Below, piece by piece: positions 1-10,344 of a DNA stretch of 64,000 nt. Position numbers and translations under genes: made by a program. The stretch lies in assembly GCA_035582835.1 (NCBI GenBank), contig JAYKAV010002109.1:248001-312000 (forward strand). Direction: 5' to 3'. This stretch comes from Phoebastria nigripes (lineage: Eukaryota > Chordata > Aves > Procellariiformes > Diomedeidae). The notes below the pieces were generated by a model. It was not told the DNA's origin. It worked only from the letters and a program-made list of their open reading frames with translations, and ran no database searches. The first letter of the stretch is position 1. The number at the start of each line of letters is the position of its first letter.

Positions 1-114
1 GGCACACACTTGTTCCTCCACACGTGGCCCCACCGCTGCTGACCTGCGCATCCGCTGCTCTCCCCTTCTGTCACAAACAAGCCAGAGAGCAGGATAAGGA
101 AAGGTGATACTCAC

Positions 115-186
115 AGCTTCTTCAGACTCCTGTACCTGGCAAACTGATTGTTCAGCAGAGAATGGATCTCATTTTTCTTCAGGTCC
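115..186 (-). CDS. RXFP2: RXFP2-like exon 5: first leucine-rich repeat
   Basis: The exon is exactly 72 nt, the size of one 24-residue LRR and the standard LRR exon unit in the LGR/RXFP family. It runs from an acceptor (tctgctag, ending at 187) to a GTGAGT donor (114-109), phase 2-2. It encodes M-DLKKNEIHSLLNNQF-ARYRSLKKL, close to the first LRR of RXFP2 (LKKNKIHSL...). Asn136 sits at the LRR asparagine-ladder position. Further LRR exons should follow to the left of the window. Confidence 0.92.
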
Positions 187-3100
187 CTAGCAGAAAAGCA
201 GAAGGAAAAAAAAATCAAACCCAGGGCCAGCAGAGTAGGACAGAGGAGAGGCCTTTATCAAAGGAGAACAGGGAAGCCTAGACCCTCCTCTTCTTGTGCA
301 ATGCAAACAAAATGCAAGGCAGCTGCTGTTCATTAACACTACATTGCTAATTGCCCTCCCAATCTGCAAGCCTTATTTGCTGCAGATGAGTTTTTTCGCA
401 CTCTCCTCCCTTCCTAGCCCTTGCTTTTTGTGTGCAAAAGGCACCCCAGGCCTGGACCTTCCGACAGTCTCTGACCCTGTGCATCTCAGTGGCAGGCTTG
501 GCAGTGAAGNCAGGCTCCCCGGTCCTCAGCCCGAGCAGGATCCGGCCGTTCCCTGCTCCCAGCTCAACGCTGCTTGTGGGAGGGTTGCAGCGAGCAGCTG
601 AAGCTCAGCAGAGAGGGGTCTGTTGGCATGGAAAGGCCTCTTGGCTTCTTTGGATCCAGGGACAACAAGTAAAAGCCAGGGATTTTATTTCCTTCCCTCT
701 AAGCTTGTTTTCCTGCCGGGTGGCAGCGCGTGTCCCCCTCGTGCCTCTCCCGGGGGAGAGGGGTGCGTGCACCCGCTGCTACTCACATCCTGGTCACGTC
801 GGAGGAGACCCAGGGGACAGTGGCGAGGTCCTGCTCGGTGCAGTCTACAGCCCTTCCCCAGCACCGGCACCGCTCTGGGAAGAGCTCCAGCCCTGCGGGC
901 AAGCAAGCAGGGGGGATGCGCTGAGGGGAGGCACAGGGGGAGGCCCGCGGGGTGGGGAAGGATGCCCGGCCCCGGGGAGGATGGCTTACAGCAGGCGTCA
1001 CCCTCGTCTTCTACCGCCATCCTGCTGCTCCTGGCAGCCAGCATGTCACCCAAGATCTGCAGCCAGCCGCTGTCATCCACTGCAGGGCAGAGAGCGGGGA
1101 CCACCGTTAGAGGCACCGGCTGCTGCGCACCAACATNGGTGCGGAGCAAAACCCCGGCAGCCTGGGGAGAGGGTGCTGGATCGCACGAAGCCTGAGATCT
1201 GGCTCCAGCCCCACAGCCGTACTGGGGCAGAACAGGGGTTCATCCAGCCCTGTGGCGTGTCTCCAAGTGCAGCCACAATACGGTTTTCTTTCCTCTATTT
1301 CTAGCATCCCACCTAGCCTGCTTTAAGGATATCCCGAGCCAGACGCTACCTCCAAGCCACTCAGTTAACCAGCTCCCAGAGGATATGAATTTGTCCAGTC
1401 TCCAGTTCATTTACACTCCTAGACTCAGCATCCCTGAGCAAAGAGGTCCACAATGGCACTGTGTATTGTGCGAAAAAAGGAACTAATTTTCTGTCTTCAA
1501 ATCTGCTGAACCCGTGTGTCCTGACTGATAGTGCAGAGCCCCTCTGCTCCTCTGCCTTTCCACCTCGGCCCAGAAATAACTGCCCCAGCCTTGTAGCAAT
1601 GAGGGTTTTCCTGCACCCCAGCCTGGGAGAATCCCTGATGGATGAGCTCCTCCCCNGGGCACACATGGCCACTGTGCCGTGATGGCGAGCAAATGCAAGA
1701 GCCGGGGAAGTGGCTGGGTAACAGAGCAGATCCAGGATTCCTCACACTTCCCAGGGGAAAAACAAGCTCTGCTCTAATGCACTCGTGGTCCNGGATCCTG
1801 GCATTCCCAGGTCCGGGGGTTACTCACTCTGAGGGCATCCCTCTTTGCGAGGGGCTTGCTGCTTACCGCAGTTCTCCTCGTCAGCTCCGTTGTCGCAGTC
1901 ATCCTCCCCGTTGCAGTGCAGGGCCTGGGGCAGGCAGACGGAGAGGTTGCCGCAGGCAAACTGCCCCAAGGGACACGCGTGCCCATCCCGCCGGGAGTGG
2001 GTCAGAGGAGGCTCTGCCGAAGGAAGAGGAGATGCTCAGCGCTGGGGCAGCACCTCCCGCCCCTGGACTCCTTGCAGACACTGTGCTGTCACCTTTGGAG
2101 TGCTGAGCTCCTGGGGCTGCATCCTGCTTTGTGCCCAGCTCCGGTGACCTTTGGGGCAGAGCGGGGCCGGGGGCTGAAGGGTGCCTGCGCTGCTGCTGAG
2201 GACCAGCATCGCCACACCGGTGCCCGGCAAGACCGTACTCCGGCTGGAGCAAGTGTGAGCTGACGGGGTGTTGGAGACCATCGAGGAGGCACAAGTGTGC
2301 CCCAGGGGAAAAGAAGGACCCCAAACGTTGCTTTCAAGGCGCTTTTAGCTGGCAAAACCCCGCCCTGGAGCCAGGAGACCTGGGCCGAAGCAGTTCTGCT
2401 GAGGAGTGCATGGAAATGGAGAGCCCCAACAAACCGGCCACCCCATCCCTCCTCCCCACCCCTCCTCCCCAGCCCCCCCAGGCCACCCCCGTGCCGAGGC
2501 AGAGCCCCGTCCCCAGGTGCAAAGCTGTCTTGGCAGCTCCAGCTCCCCTTTTGCTGAGCCCTTTCCATCAGAGCCATCAAAGATAGCCAGCCGCAGGGCC
2601 CTGTTCATTAATATCCTGCAATTATCCATGGCAGAGGCATGCTTCACATCCAGCTAAATGTTTCCACAGCCCGCTTTGATCAGTGCCCTGGGAAGTGGCA
2701 GCCATCAGGCACCAGGGAAACACGGCTGGGGGGCCCAGCTTGTCGCTCAGGATTTTCTCCAACTGCCAGGCTATTAATGGCTAATGGTGCATGCTATAAT
2801 TAAAAGCACTTTGCCTCACTCACACGCCCCCCGTTAACCATCCCATCAGCAAGCACTGCAGCGTGATGCGGGAATGGGTAGGATGCGGGGGTGGCTGGTG
2901 GGAGCTCGCAACGCACGGCGGGCAGCACCGCGCGGACGCGGTCCCCTCCGGCCAGCCCGGCAGCCGAACCACGGGTGCCCCATCCACACCAGTGGGGTTC
3001 TCCCGCAGACNGGTCGTGCCTGGACCTGAGGAAGTTTTCCATTAGACTGGAAATAGCCCCGCTTTCTGCAATAGCTGGCTGAGCTCGACATAAACAGCGT

Positions 3101-6100
3101 GCACTGCCTGAACCCCTGCCTGGACACCTCTGACTGGCCAGAGGTCCTGCAAGCCTTCCCCGGGATTTACTGATGCATCCGGGGTGTTTGTTCTGGGGAG
3201 AACAAGGACTCCAAATCCACGCAAAACCCGATGGATTTAATCAACGTGATTCAAAGTGTTTTAAGGTTTGGAACAGAGTCTGTGGTGGCTCCATAAATCT
3301 TTCCTGAAAACTGGAGCCCTCCCAAGCACCTCTGGAAGGGATCTCTGTCCACTTCAAGTCATAAAGCGGGTCCAAGTGACATTTTTAACAGACCCATGCT
3401 ATTGCTCCTCTTCGTCTCCCACCTTGAATCAGCCAGGACCCCACGCCCCAGCCACGGGGCAGCCTGAGGCACGAAGGGAAACCCCATTTCTATAAGGTTT
3501 TGAGGGCTAAGCTGTTGCCCTGCCCGGGAGCAGGCTGTGCCGCTCGCCAGCGCGTGGGAGCTGGCCGGGGGCAGCTCTCCCTCCCCGGCTGGGGACCCCT
3601 TGGGCTGACCTGACCCTGCGGGCAGCTCCCATGCTGGGGGCTCTGCACTGCCAGAAAGGGCCGTGTCCCCTTTACCCCAAAGTAAAAAATCTGGGTTGTA
3701 GCCTTGGTACAGCTTGTATAGTACATTGGACTTCCAGAGATCTCTGTTTTGGAAGTGCCTGCCTTTGACTAGTCTTTTTGCAAACCAAGAGGTAATTTTA
3801 GATTTTTATAAATGCTTGTGGCTATACTTTTGTATTAGACGTGTCTAAACCCACGGGGGTATCACACGTGCTACTGCAGAATGCTGAAACGCATAACAAC
3901 TGTCAAACAAATTACTGTCTGCCTGGGACATTAAAAAGCATATCTGCTATTAAATGTTGCAAAAATTTATCACTGAAAATTCATTTACAGGTGATCTTCT
4001 GTTCCTTTAGCTGGAAGCAAGAACATCTATTTTCTTCTGATAACACAACAGACGCGAGCCAAGGCTGTGACAGACAAGTCACCGGAGATGCGGGTGAGGG
4101 CTGCTGCGTGTGCTGGAGGTCCTCCCTTCCCAGCCTGCAAATGCCACGACCGTGTTACATCTATCTAAGAGAAGGAAGACACAAGCTGGCACGTGGCGGC
4201 ACCGGTGAGCGGTGCAGGCAGCACGGGCAGCTCCTGCTCCTGCTCCAGTGGCATTTCCCAGGGAATTTGCCCTGGGGGCGGCTCGTTACTGGACAGCCTC
4301 GTCCAAGGCCTCTCCTTAGTGCAGCGTCTCAGTGACTTTAAATACTTGTGGGCGTGATTCTGCTCTATGAAGCCAAAACCTCTCCAAGAGGATAGACACA
4401 GAGAGAGATCTCCTGCATGATGATGGGCAAGTCGCCTAGCACCGCCGTTTCTTACTCGTAATGAGAAAATTTTGGTCCACTCAAAGCTCAGAGGGGTGTG
4501 GTGAGGGCTGGTGCTCTCCAGATTACATCAGCTTTGGAACGGGGGGTGCTATGGAAATACAATAGAGAGAGTAAGAAAAGTGTAAGCAGTGCACTTGGAT
4601 GGAGCCAGCCAGCGTTGCTCCCTGGCACGGGCTCCTGGAGACGTGTGGTGCAAGGCTCTACCAGCTGTGCATGACCCTGTGCGTGGCCTTCCCTGCTTGC
4701 ATTGCTCCAAAATGAACAGGGCTTCCCAGGTGCCAGCCTCCATCCTGCTGGGAAGTAGCAGAAGCATCACCATCAGGACAAAGTGATTCACCTGGAACGA
4801 AGCCGGTGCCTGGAATAACACCTCGCTCGGAGGCGTCTCCTCCAGCAATGGCGTGACTCACGCCACCTCTTCCCGGGCGTCAGACTGAACAGGGCTGGGC
4901 TGCTGCCGAACACCGGGGGGTGTGGGGAAAAGAGAAAATCCATCTTTTACTTCTACCTGTTAGTTATAACTGAGCTGGAAGGGGAATTGATTTTGCAAGA
5001 TTTGGTTTTATACACTAAACCCAGCCCTGCAGCAGCGTACAAAAAAGGCTTTACAAGGAGGAGCGGGGCTGGTGCCTGTGGAGTTGCTCTCTGCCAGCCG
5101 GTCGAGATCGGTCACCAGAGGCTCGGGTGGGTGTGAATCAGCAGCTGAGCAAGGATGCCTATCCAAGGAGGGAATAAAGACCAGTGGAAAGCTCTGGTAT
5201 GTGGATACCTCACAGAGGGCATGCACAAGCAATTGCTCTAATAAATTCATGCGCTGCCAGATGGACAAATGCAAACTCATGTGTGACTGCTCCTTTTGGT
5301 TTTCCTAAGCACCTATTCCTCCGAGGCAGCGAATACAATAAAAATTTGAGCCAAGTTTACGTGTAAGTTTATTTCTAATAGAACTGTTGAGTGTTAATGC
5401 TTCAATAAAAGAGTTTTATCATGTTTATTAAAAATACCTCATGCTGGCAGATCACATCCAATAATAGAAGCATGTGNGAAAAACTAAATAAAATGACGTT
5501 TGTGTCAAAACAGCTCAAGTCTGTGCTGTGTATCAGTGTGGAGTACCCGCGAGAAGCTGGAAGCTGCTCCTCAACATGAGACCTCCCCGTGGGTGCTCAC
5601 AGCGAGCGCTGCTGAGCACTGCATGGGAGCTGCACAGGACCCTGCCACAGCCCATGGGTGCAATGCCGGGAGGGCTCCTGCTAGTGCAGGAGAGCTGGTA
5701 TTTGCTCAGGACCCCCGTAAGCGTGTGCGTGGGGACCAGCTAACTCCCTCGCAGCATCCTGCATGCAAAATGCACTGGCAAATGTTTGCGTTAGGTGCAG
5801 GGGTGGCTCCTGCCGTGCTGCAGCCAGTGTAAAGAGATCCCCAAGCACTCCTGAAGACAGCCTTCAGTCTGCCTGGAGGACCACGGCACTGGGTAGGACT
5901 GCCAAGAAGCAAGTTTGCTGACCTATTTAACGTGCTTTCATACGTGTGTGTTTTAAGCACACCCACGGTGGTCCTCCTGCTCCCTNGGTTGCTATCTCCA
6001 CTGGCCCGTCCCCGCTCACGCTGGCTGGGAGCTGTGCTTTGGCACAGCTCTGCAGGATCCCTGCAAGATAAACACCTAACCAGTGAATTAAAACGTGGAC

Positions 6101-8155
6101 AAAGATTAAGGGCAATTAAGAGCATCTCACTGCAAATTGTTCAAATGGGAAACCTCTTAAAAGAGGCTGGAGTGGTGGCAGGAGAAATGAGATTTCGGAG
6201 GTGCCGTTGGGTCCTGCCCTTGCAGGCAGCAGAGGCGGCGGCTGGCGAGGGGCTGGGCTTGTAAGGAAAAACATGTCTCCTTAAGACAGTGTTTTGGGTG
6301 ATGAAAGAGTAAGAAAACACAAACCAGCGGGGGATGGGGATAGTACAAGACCCCTGGCTTTTGCCCTCTTGCAGCCCTGCGGAGGGAAACGTGTCCCTTA
6401 CCCTCTCCAAGTCCTGCGAATGCAAACAGATCTCACCCCAGCCCTCAGACCTGAGCTCGAGTCCCTTCGGAGGGTTTTTTTCCTGTCTCGGTTCCATTTC
6501 TAGTTACCCAGGGAGGCTTGCTGTTGCATACTGTCATATCACGCAGGTTTCTGGCTGTTTTCTTTGAATTTATGTAGGACCCACAGAAAGCAACAGGAAC
6601 CTTTCCAGGGCCTCCAGGTCCCTATTGCAGAAAGCGTATCCACATATGGAGCTATGTAAATACTAAGAGAGAAGAGTTTATATATATATTTATATATATA
6701 TAAACACAGATAGCGTCTATTTTTTTTCAGGAATGACGCTCAAGCTCCAGATTCCCAGCCAAACCGATGCTTTCCAGCCACCCCCACAGGACCTCACTCT
6801 GCATTAACCCCTGCTCAGGGCTACAGCAACCAGGGATTGTGCAGGACAGAAATCAGAGAACAACCTGAGACAAGAGAGGAGAAGGTGAAATAAAAAAAAA
6901 CAAACCAAAACCCAAGTGTGTGTTTCAGGCAAGGTAAAACACTGAGAAAACAGGCTGCATCGTCCGAAAATCACCTATTAGATAAACGGACATTCCCTGG
7001 CCGAGGCGGGACGGGGTGGGCACGGGCACTGTGCCGCAGCGGGGACCTTCCTGCCCCAGCTCTGCAGGGCCACGGAAGGAAGCACAGCCAGAGGAGGTGG
7101 CCAAATGTAGCCGGGATTGAGCTCAGCACCTGCCTCCACTTTTCACGAGGGCCACCCAGGATTGTAAACGAAGCCCACGCATCGCCAAGAAAACAGCCGT
7201 GACCAAATTCTCTAGAAACTAACAGGCTGAATGAAACATGCCTTCGGTGCGCATTACCTCTGTCTGCAAAGAAACCGTGTAAGTTCTGCCAGCAAAGTCC
7301 TGGAGCTGCAGGACGTGGCCGGGGGGATGCATCGCTCGTCCCGTTTGTCTCTAGCGCCCAGGTTCTCCGCACCACGGTGCATCCCCGCTGCCCCCCACCC
7401 AGGACTGCAACCCCCTTCTCACAGCACACCGCACACAATTCCCCTTACATTTCCCGTACCAGGGTGGGTTGAGCTGCACCTAAAGCAAACCACTCTAAGG
7501 GAGATGCAAACAATTAACTGTTTGATTGGAGAGAAAGGTTTAACCCCCCTCTCTCCCGCAGGGCGGTCAGAGAGGGAACAGTTTGCATTGACATCCACAA
7601 AAGTAAACCACAACAAATCAGAGTAAAATGGAAATANCACAGAGCTACTGCCTTTCTACCAGCCTCCTTCCTAACTTCCAGCAAAAAGTGTCGCTGTTCA
7701 ATCTGGTTTCCGTCCACCGCTCCCTCCCCTTTCAGACCGTAACATTGGCGCGGCGGCTGCATCTGCTCCCCCTCCACTCCCGTGCTCGCACTCTCTTCTC
7801 TCGAATAAAAGGCAGAATCACAATTTTCAGCTACCTCTGGGATTACAGGTAACACAGATGCCCAGAAAAGCGAACAGTAAGCAGTGCAGAGAGCAGTGTT
7901 ACCAGGCACACAAACTCTCTTCACAGGACAGCACTTTCTCGGCGGAGCACGGCTGTTTTCAGGCAGCCAACATCCCTGTGCCGTGTGCCAGGATCTATAT
8001 CAAAATCCCACTGTAAAATTCTCTGCAACCCTCCCCAACACCTCAGTCAAATGGCCTGATTTCCTCCCCACTTTGGATGACGTGACCTGCACAGGCAGCC
8101 ACTTACTTGTAGCAGCGTAGAAAAGCGATGGCAGAATGATCAGGAGCCGCCTCAT
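115..8155 (-). CDS. RXFP2: Relaxin family peptide receptor, RXFP2-like, 5' part (five exons, continues past left edge)
   Basis: Five minus-strand exons (8155-8107, 2013-1867, 1079-990, 892-787, 186-115) join in one open frame of 464 nt. Every junction has GT-AG ends, and the phases run 1,1,1,2,2. The 154-residue product has a signal peptide (1-16), an LDLa module (about C30-C65), a linker (66-94), an LRR N-cap with clustered cysteines (C95, C104, C106, C113) and the start of the LRR array (from 131). This order, LDLa then LRRs, is unique to RXFP1/RXFP2-type receptors. These are G-protein-coupled receptors for relaxin or INSL3 that usually raise cAMP at the plasma membrane. Cysteine spacing in the N-cap and the LRR1 wording (LKKNEIHSL) fit RXFP2 better than RXFP1. 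About nine more LRRs and the 7TM domain should lie to the left. Family is near certain. Subtype (RXFP2 itself or a sauropsid RXFP2-like paralogue) is inferred. Confidence 0.9.
787..892 (-). CDS. RXFP2: RXFP2-like exon 4: LRR N-terminal cap
   Basis: Acceptor gcccgcag ends at 893 and a GTGAGT donor lies at 786-781; 106 nt, entering in phase 1 and leaving in phase 2. The product reads C-WLELFPER-C-R-C and then a fourth cysteine after six residues (VDC). This has the same spacing as the RXFP2 N-cap, where C-FLKQYPQC-CDC precedes the first LRR. It continues DLATVPWVSSDVTRM, the family's LxxVPxxSxNVT pattern. The Asn of the N-V-T glycosylation site in RXFP1/2 is Asp here (D127). The intron separating it from exon 3 is only 97 bp. 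Confidence 0.9.
990..1079 (-). CDS. RXFP2: RXFP2-like exon 3: linker between LDLa and LRR domain
   Basis: Acceptor ccctgcag ends at 1080 and the donor GTAAGC is at 989-984; 90 nt, phase 1-1. The encoded linker starts VDDSGW, matching the GDTSGW/GDNNGW segment that follows the last LDLa cysteine in RXFP2/RXFP1. It then runs about 24 residues, four longer than in RXFP2, to the first N-cap cysteine (C95, completed by the junction). In RXFP1 this linker makes contact with relaxin. The rest is poorly conserved, as usual for this segment, so this exon would be missed without the phase match to its neighbours. Confidence 0.85.
1867..2013 (-). CDS. RXFP2: RXFP2-like exon 2: LDL-receptor class A module
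   Basis: The exon lies between an acceptor (ttccttcggcag, ending at 2014) and a GTAAGC donor (1866-1861); its 147 nt keep phase 1-1. It encodes residues 17-65 plus one base. All six LDLa cysteines are present (30, 37, 43, 50, 56, 65), as are the acidic calcium-binding residues of the C-terminal half (D54/D55, D57, D61, E62). In RXFP1/2 this module is not needed for hormone binding but is required for receptor activation. Compared with RXFP1 numbering, L7, F10 and the N-glycosylated N14 are kept (here L32, F35, N39 in NLS). Y9 is replaced by Q34 and K17 by V42. Confidence 0.92.
2580..2830. promoter_or_regulatory. Candidate intronic enhancer-like island
   Basis: AT-rich, repeat-free stretch with ATTA/TAAT cores, including TAATTA at 2797-2802, cttcattaat-type runs near 2605 and tattaatggctaatgg near 2772. 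It stands out from GC-rich flanks. This is the look of a conserved non-coding element; conservation itself cannot be seen from one sequence. Confidence 0.3.
4412..4520 (+). repeat. MIR-like SINE remnant
   Basis: The stretch follows the MIR core in order: a gggcaagtcgcct match to the 'GGGCAAGTCACTT' block, then a degraded 'TTTCCTCATCTGTAAAATGG' block, then ctcagaggggtgtggtgaggg, matching 'CTCATAGGGTTGTTGTGAGGA'. It is heavily diverged, as expected for a pre-amniote SINE. Confidence 0.5.
6677..6703. repeat. AT-rich self-complementary tract
   Basis: About 27 bp alternating T and A around a central ttta, nearly palindromic (tttata...tataaa). Probably a short TA microsatellite that could extrude a hairpin. 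No gene signal is attached to it. Confidence 0.6.
8107..8155 (-). CDS. RXFP2: RXFP2-like exon 1: start codon and signal peptide
   Basis: The exon begins with ATG at 8155-8153 and ends at a GTAAGT donor (8106-8101). It encodes MRRLLIILPSLFYAAT plus one base of the next codon: two arginines followed by a hydrophobic core, as expected of a cleaved signal peptide. A G at -3 gives an acceptable Kozak context. The phase (1 base carried over) joins in frame to the LDLa exon 6.1 kb away, which supports this start. RXFP1 and RXFP2 also have a short signal-peptide exon before the LDLa exon. Confidence 0.8.
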
Positions 8156-8614
8156 GTCAGCGGCCGCTGGCAGGGCAGTCCCCAGCCCCGAAAGGCTTGG
8201 AAACAGTCTGGGCTGCTGGGTGGCAGAGGGAGGAGGGAAGGGGAGCGTGGAGATGCTGCGGGTCCTCTCCTGCTAACGTACGTGAACGTACCGACGTCTC
8301 CCGGGAGCGCACACGCCAGGGATGCTACAGGTTGTCACTGGTCCCCGGGAAGCCCCGCGCTCTGCAGCCATCGCCGTCCCGGGAAAGGCACCAGTGCAGC
8401 GGCAGTCGGGCACATCTGCAGCACCTTGCAGCCTGCGTGGGACTCTGCACATAAAATCCAGCGAGGGGATGTGTATGGTGAGGAAAGAAGAAGAAAAGGA
8501 AATGAATCCAGTCCTTTGCCAGGAGGGTGCAGCCCTTCGCCTGCGCTCCTCACCCCGGGGGCAGCGTGGGGCACCCTGGGGTGCACGGCCCAGGGGAGCC
8601 CAGGGCCAGCCTGG

Positions 8615-8670
8615 GGAGGAGGAGGAGGAGGAGAAAGAGGAGGAGTAGGAGGAGGAGGAGGAGAAGGAAG
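8615..8670. repeat. Imperfect (GGA)n microsatellite
   Basis: Runs of GGA with a few interruptions (gaaagagg, gagtagga), purine-only on the plus strand. Confidence 0.85.
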
Positions 8671-8688
8671 GATGCTTCCTCCCCGAGA

Positions 8689-8702
8689 GGGCCCTCTGCT
8701 GG
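8689..8702 (-). promoter_or_regulatory. CTCF-like motif upstream of RXFP2-like exon 1
   Basis: The minus strand reads CCAGCAGAGGGCCC, matching 13 of 14 positions of the CTCF core CCASYAGRKGGCRS. It lies about 535 bp upstream of the start codon and could mark the boundary between the receptor gene and the intergenic landscape. Motif matches of this quality are often but not always bound. Confidence 0.45.
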
Positions 8703-8710
8703 ATTTGCAG

Positions 8711-10312
8711 TCAGTACCTGCACCCACCCGTGTCCGGTGGCCCGAGGGACACGAGCCAGCGGTGGCATCCACGGGGATCTCTGCCCCATGCCTGCACCAC
8801 ATGCCCCGGTCAGCCGTGCCAGCGCAGGGACGCAGCCCCAGCGGGGACAAGGCAGACACCACCCCCCAGCCTTCATCCGAGCACACGGCAGGGTCCTCAG
8901 GCTTTGTGGGCTGGGGTCCAGGTGGGTGGCAGAGGGCTGTGGGTAGGGGCAGGGGCCTCCCTCTCCCCCCACTGATGCTGTGGTCCCCCTGTCCCCATCC
9001 CCATGACCCCCCCTCCCAGGCCCCACCGTGCACACCCTGCCCCTGCCCCAGGAGTGCTCCGGGGGCGAGCAGAGAGGAGGATGAGAGGGGTGCTGTGCAG
9101 CCCACCCTGGGCACAGGTCCTCCCGCTGCCGGGCTGTCCCCAGGCAGCCTGGCCGTGCCCATCGGTGGCTGCGAAGCGGCCAGGGACGAGCGCTGGCACG
9201 GCCGCCCCTTTTGTGGGCTGCCCTTCCTCAGCTCCTCGTGCTGCACGGGAACCCCGCGGACCAGGATGGTGGGAAGCATGGGAGGGGGAGTCCCGTGGAT
9301 GAAACAGCTTCTCGGGGTCAAATTCACCCGAGCCCTGAGGAGGAGGGAGAGGAATTAGTGTTTCACAGCTGGGGAGTGGGAGGGAGGAGAGGTGGTCCCA
9401 GTCAGAGAGCAAACCCCTACCAGGGCTTTGCTCTCCATGCTCGGCTCCCAGACCATCTGCACAGTGAGTCCGTGTCTCCTTGGAGTCTCCTTTCCCCAGC
9501 ATTTCCAAAGGCTTGTTACAGGTCCAGAAAATCTGTAAAAANTTAACCCCTCCCCTGCTGCTGGAAAGCAAATCTTTACTCAGGTCACAGGACCTACTGT
9601 CCCACCTCTCCTCGACCTGAAGACGTAAGTGTGTGGGATTAAATGACAGACATATTCCCCCTTTTATTTGCACATTCCCACTAGTACATTTAAAGCTTAT
9701 CAATAAACTTACCAAAATTCTTGTTGATGCTTCTAAAACAACCCAACAACTGTTTCTATCCCTATTCCTGGTTGCCATCCGTACTGACGCCCCTTTCCTC
9801 CGCATTGAAGGAAACGGGGTCCCAGAAACACAGCCTTCCCTCCCGCTGCCGCCACCTCCCTCCAGCCGGGAGCCGGCCCTGCCGTGGCGCNAGGAAGCAG
9901 GGAACAGCTTCCAAAAGAACATGATATAAAGTATTTGTGGCTCTAGATCAAATTTATTTAAGATCTAAGGGCACTTTGAAGCTAAAAGCCAGATAGGGTG
10001 AGGCTGGTGGGGGAAGAGGAAATGGAACAGAGGCAAAATATTCCATTTTTTCAGAGAAGGAAAGAAGCTCTTGGAAAAGAGTTCTGTGCATGCAAATCTT
10101 AGACCCTCTGCAGAGACTTTGCAATTCCACTGCTGCAGTTTAAAGCACTCACTTTGGTCTTGAGGGCTGGATGGGGGCTCGGTGTCAGGAGACAAACTTA
10201 CTTTTCTGCCCTAATGTTCAAGCTTGGGCATTTGCTGCTGGATGCCAAGGTGCCGGACAGCAGTGATTGCAAAGCCTTCGAGCCTGCAGCTGGGGGGGGG
10301 GGAAGAAAAAAA

Positions 10313-10344
<32 letters not shown>

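Larger units (their letters stand above)
187..1866 (-). other. RXFP2-like introns 4, 3 and 2
   Basis: Three introns: 187-786 (600 bp), 893-989 (97 bp) and 1080-1866 (787 bp). All have GT-AG ends on the minus strand. Four isolated N characters lie in them (near 510, 1137, 1656 and 1792), none in an exon. I see no repeat, RNA gene or nested gene. Open frames here are GC-rich shadows. Confidence 0.75.
2014..8106 (-). other. RXFP2-like intron 1 (6.1 kb)
   Basis: Intron between the signal-peptide exon and the LDLa exon. It holds an AT-rich island (2.58-2.83 kb), a MIR-like remnant (4.41-4.52 kb), an AT palindrome (6.68-6.70 kb) and otherwise unique sequence. A pyrimidine-rich C/CT stretch lies near 2.45-2.50 kb. 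I found no extra exon that would keep frame; phase 1 at both ends means a skipped exon is not required. Confidence 0.6.
8156..8710 (-). promoter_or_regulatory. RXFP2-like 5' flank and probable promoter region
   Basis: Immediately upstream of the inferred start codon. It is moderately GC-rich with scattered CpGs and no TATA box at a plausible distance on the minus strand. It contains a (GGA)n tract and a strong CTCF-like motif (8689-8702). The transcription start site cannot be placed from sequence alone. Confidence 0.4.

Noticed and set aside
8282..9358. Very long open frames (358 residues plus, 330 residues minus) over the same DNA
   Set aside because: Both strands are open at once, composition is Gly/Pro/Ala/Ser/Arg-biased and includes a (GGA)n repeat, and no domain or splice pattern is seen. 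This is expected of GC-rich DNA with few stop codons.
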